Shown here in pieces: positions 6,829-9,430 of a stretch of 9,430 nt of DNA. The notes under the pieces were generated by a model. That model saw only the letters and a program-made list of their open reading frames with translations. It did no database searches and was not told the DNA's origin. This DNA comes from Chitinophagaceae bacterium (GTDB lineage Bacteria > Bacteroidota > Bacteroidia > Chitinophagales > Chitinophagaceae). The stretch covers positions 1 to 9,430 of the forward strand of contig JAOQAL010000610.1 of NCBI GenBank assembly GCA_025963615.1, given 5' to 3'. Position 1 is the stretch's first letter, and every line of letters begins with the position of its first letter. A program made the translations under genes and the position numbers.

Positions 6829-8666
6829 TACAACTCAAACTCCCAAACGGTTTGATAGGTTCCATGTTTTTCGATGTAGGTTAAAAAGGAATTATAAAAA
6901 TTATCAGCACCGATGGTTGCGCTGTCGCCAATTACAAATAATTGCTCTTTGGCCCGGGTAATAGCCACATTCATTCTGCGGTAGTCTTTTAAAAAACCAA
7001 TATCACCATCGTCATTGCTTCGGACTAACGAAAGGATAATTATTTCTTTCTCCTGTCCCTGGAAACTGTCAATGGTACTGATACGCATGGCAGCAGGTAA
7101 TACTTCCCTGGCGGCCATTACCTGTCCCGAATAGGGCGAAATGAAAGCTGTTTTTAACGGATCAAGCGATCCGGTCTCCACTAACTTTTGTACGATCAGC
7201 AATTCACCTTTATTTTGCAAACTCATGCCATCATTGCCGCGGACTTCATTATAGCCGGAGCCTGCAGTATCTATGAAGGTAATATGGGTGCCATTATTGT
7301 TCAGATGTGCAGCCGTCTGAAGCAAACCATTGTAAAAATAATTTCCTGAAAAACCCGCAATGGCTTCCCGCATTCTGTATTGGGTGTTAAGTAAAAAAAT
7401 ATTGCTGACTGTTTCAATAGCAACCTCTAAAATGGATTTATTAAGACCTAAACGCGCCGCTTCATTACTTAATACGGTAGGAGGCAACTGGAAATGGTCG
7501 CCAGCCAGAACATACTTTTGGGCCAGCGGAAAAATACACCAGGCAAGAGGTTCTATACATTGCCCGGCTTCATCTATTACCAGCGTATGAAAAGTAAGTT
7601 TATTGATTTTTGCATCGCTCAGTCCAATGGGAGTTCCCAATATTACCTGGGCTTCGGTATACAATTTTTCTTCGTTATAGGCTTGCAGTTTTTTTATCTC
7701 CGTTCTGATGTTCTTTACTTCTTTAAAAAGCAGGTTGCGCTGTTCTCTTTCAGCCTTACCAAAACTCCGCTTATATTTCAGCGCCATTTTACGAAATTGC
7801 TCGGCTCTTATTTTCAATTCTTTTATTTCTTTTTGTTGTCTGCTGTTCGACAATCTTCCTTCCGGGGTATGCATAAAAATTGTTTCATCCACTTTGCTGG
7901 CATTGCCTACCCGTAATACCTGAACGCCTTGTTTAATTAAGCCTTTGGCAATGTTATCCACCGCTGTATTGCTGGGTGCTGATACTAATACCTTTTCCCC
8001 GTTTTTTATCAGCTGTATGATGGCTTCAATCAATGTCGTTGTTTTGCCGGTGCCGGGCGGTCCATGAACAATGGTGATGCTGGTATTGCGTATAATGGCT
8101 TCTACAGCTTTTTGCTGGCTTTCATTTAAATGTTTGTTCCTGAATGTCAGTACAACAGGTGTTGTCAGTGAAGAAATAGCGGGTGTTGGTAAATCGCTAT
8201 GTAGTTGTTGGAATAAAGTATATAACGGCTTGTTGCTTTCCAATCCGTTCAATACCGTTTTCATAATGGTCGTGGTACGCTGATCAGGAGCTAATTTTAT
8301 CCCTACGCCATTATCTTCTATCCAGTCAGGAAAGTCCGGGGCAAATAACCGGAATTCACCGGACTTGCCTTCTAAATTTATCAGTATGCCCTTAACTGGG
8401 TCCTCCCCGGAATAAAAGCATTCTATGGCAACGCCATCTCTAAACAGGTTGGTCTCGGCAGGGAAATTGAGCCGGAAGCTGATTTCAGGATAATCAGCAT
8501 ATCCAAAATTTTTCCGGCTAACGATGATTGGATGCAAAGCCAAACCCTCAGCCTTCAATGATTTTAATGTATGTTGCTGATCCAGGCTAAATCGCTTTAC
8601 CTGTTCTTTTTCTTCCAGGTCAATACATTGTAATAACTTTTTAATATGCGGATTGGTGACTGGCAT
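6828..8666 (-). CDS. UPF1/IGHMBP2-like superfamily 1 DNA/RNA helicase
   Basis: A 612-residue cytoplasmic ATP-dependent helicase of the SMUBP-2/UPF1 branch of superfamily 1 (COG1112 type). The N-terminus (about 1-150) fits the helical start and beta-barrel 1B domain of this branch. Motifs then run in order: Q-motif region LNESQQKAV (180-188), Walker A GPPGTGKT (202-209), Ia SAPSNTAVDN (229-238), Walker B DEAGQ (365-369), III AGDHFQLPP (388-396), IV NTQYRM (427-432), V TIDSFQGQE (531-539) and VI RRMNVAITRAK (563-573), with Arg571 as the likely arginine finger. Every motif looks intact. A highly charged stretch at about 275-335 between Ia and II is probably a coiled-coil or 1C insertion. No nuclease, zinc-finger or R3H domain is present. 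Bacterial members are often annotated simply as AAA domain proteins; substrate and polarity cannot be told from sequence. ATG 8666 gives a family-typical N-terminus. Flanking gaps of 187 and 181 bp suggest a separate transcript. No adjacent gene suggests a defence or toxin role. Confidence 0.94.
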   Translation of the reverse strand: MPVTNPHIKKLLQCIDLEEKEQVKRFSLDQQHTLKSLKAEGLALHPIIVSRKNFGYADYPEISFRLNFPAETNLFRDGVAIECFYSGEDPVKGILINLEGKSGEFRLFAPDFPDWIEDNGVGIKLAPDQRTTTIMKTVLNGLESNKPLYTLFQQLHSDLPTPAISSLTTPVVLTFRNKHLNESQQKAVEAIIRNTSITIVHGPPGTGKTTTLIEAIIQLIKNGEKVLVSAPSNTAVDNIAKGLIKQGVQVLRVGNASKVDETIFMHTPEGRLSNSRQQKEIKELKIRAEQFRKMALKYKRSFGKAEREQRNLLFKEVKNIRTEIKKLQAYNEEKLYTEAQVILGTPIGLSDAKINKLTFHTLVIDEAGQCIEPLAWCIFPLAQKYVLAGDHFQLPPTVLSNEAARLGLNKSILEVAIETVSNIFLLNTQYRMREAIAGFSGNYFYNGLLQTAAHLNNNGTHITFIDTAGSGYNEVRGNDGMSLQNKGELLIVQKLVETGSLDPLKTAFISPYSGQVMAAREVLPAAMRISTIDSFQGQEKEIIILSLVRSNDDGDIGFLKDYRRMNVAITRAKEQLFVIGDSATIGADNFYNSFLTYIEKHGTYQTVWEFEL

Positions 8667-8847
8667 GCGGTGAAAATAAGTGTGATGGGAATAATAAAAA
8701 AATCTACCCCTCGATTTTTCAAAACAGCTAAATGTATCGTTCCCCTACACGGGCCGTTGGTTAATATATAGCAAGACATTCGGCTTCATGGTCTGCCGGG
8801 CAACCTGTCCTGCATCAGTCATAGATGAAAGTATCTTCAGCGGGAAA

Positions 8848-9430
8848 TTATTCCTGGTTTCCGGCTATTTTGAATTTGCGTTGTAATGCATAAACAATAA
8901 TGCCGGTAGCCAGAAGAATTATCACATTCCGGAGCTCAATAAACTTTGCTGCAGACAATAGCCATAATGAAAGAAGGATACCTGTAATGGCTACTATATT
9001 GCCGGCTCGTATTCTGTAATAACCGGTTTGTCGCGGCATTTTTTTTCTAAGCATGATCAGGGATGCGCAAACAAATAAATAAACTGTTACACGCATAATA
9101 ACAGCCATGGTGAGCGCTGTCAGGAATGACCAGGCCATGGAAACAATGGCCGATACCGCGGCCACAGTTAACAAAGAAACAGTAGGAGTAAGGTAACCAG
9201 GATGGATATAGGAAAAAAGTCTGGGGAATTGCCCTTCATTACTGAAAGCAAAAGGTAAGCGCGATCCGCTGAACAAAATAACATTCAAGGTGCCCAGTAT
9301 CGAAATGACGGCGCCGGCAGCAATCAGTTTTCCCCCAGTACTTCCCAAAAAGCTGGCGGCAGCATCGGCAAGTGGTTTATCCGATCCTTCCAATCCCGGC
9401 AAGACACCAATACAGGTGACCTGTATCAAA
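8848..9430 (-). CDS. APC superfamily amino-acid permease, C-terminal part (5' end outside the window)
   Basis: This is the last 193 or so residues of an inner-membrane amino-acid or polyamine transporter. The frame is open to the window edge and no ATG starts it, so the N-terminal half lies to the right. Counting from the edge, the PLADAAASFLG segment (19-29) is followed by a helix with ISILGTLNVILFSGSR (42-57). Next comes the cytoplasmic loop FAFSNEGQFPRLFSYIHP (60-77), the typical APC segment between helices 8 and 9. Further hydrophobic segments lie at about 82-100, 101-127, 143-161 and 167-183, consistent with helices 9 to 12, and the tail KFKIAGNQE is short and polar. Substrate residues sit mainly in the missing N-terminal helices, so specificity cannot be judged. 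The closest general match is the basic amino acid/polyamine antiporter (APA) type. It ends 181 bp before the helicase start; that gap holds only weak -7-like matches. Confidence 0.9.
   Translation of the reverse strand, partial: LIQVTCIGVLPGLEGSDKPLADAAASFLGSTGGKLIAAGAVISILGTLNVILFSGSRLPFAFSNEGQFPRLFSYIHPGYLTPTVSLLTVAAVSAIVSMAWSFLTALTMAVIMRVTVYLFVCASLIMLRKKMPRQTGYYRIRAGNIVAITGILLSLWLLSAAKFIELRNVIILLATGIIVYALQRKFKIAGNQE

Noticed and set aside
7494..7916. 140-codon plus-strand ORF inside the helicase gene
   Set aside because: It is antisense to conserved helicase motifs, and its composition is what the reverse strand of that gene would produce.
8729..8736. TACATTTA on the minus strand as a -7 box for the helicase gene
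   Set aside because: It differs from TAnnTTTG at the last base, has no -33 partner, and another equally good match lies nearby, so no single site can be chosen.
8597..8779. 60-codon minus-strand ORF spanning the helicase start
   Set aside because: It overlaps the helicase N-terminus in another frame, has no recognisable domain, and the helicase start is well supported.
3362..9430. Operon of tricorn protease, helicase and permease for peptide degradation and uptake
   Set aside because: Gaps of 187 and 181 bp, an unrelated helicase in the middle and separate promoter-like sequences argue against co-transcription.

Overview
The window looks like chromosomal DNA from a Bacteroidota bacterium, most likely in or near the Chitinophagaceae. 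The support is indirect. Base composition is moderately AT-rich, start codons lack a clear Shine-Dalgarno sequence and sit in A/T-rich leaders, and the exported tricorn protease and Tat-exported sugar oxidoreductase are of types common in that phylum. No rRNA, tRNA, CRISPR array, insertion sequence or phage gene is visible, so this reads as ordinary chromosome rather than a mobile island.

Layout: (1) a leader with a small inverted repeat, then a Tat-signal Gfo/Idh/MocA oxidoreductase (144-1238, +). (2) A soluble PAS sensor histidine kinase of the LiaS/NarX-like HisKA_3 type (1430-2458, +). (3) Convergent to it, a PHD/EGLN-type Fe(II)/2-oxoglutarate prolyl hydroxylase that starts at GTG (2501-3094, -). 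(4) A 267-bp gap with a GC-rich hairpin. (5) A full-length exported tricorn protease (3362-6640, -). (6) A 187-bp AT-rich gap with overlapping inverted repeats. (7) A UPF1/IGHMBP2-like superfamily 1 helicase (6828-8666, -). (8) The C-terminal part of an APC amino-acid permease running off the right edge (8848-9430, -).

The genes do not form an evident operon. Same-strand neighbours are 180-270 bp apart, the two strands converge at 2459-2500, and the functions are unrelated: periplasmic sugar redox, sensing, protein hydroxylation, peptide degradation, nucleic-acid unwinding and amino-acid transport. A loose link can be imagined between extracytoplasmic peptide breakdown (tricorn) and amino-acid uptake (APC permease), but the helicase lies between them and nothing shows co-regulation.

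I did not find a convincing new multi-gene system. The items most worth checking are the PHD-type hydroxylase, whose known bacterial relative acts on EF-Tu; the altered active-site residues of the exported tricorn protease; the orphan soluble kinase; and the hairpins at 3299-3322 and 6791-6828.
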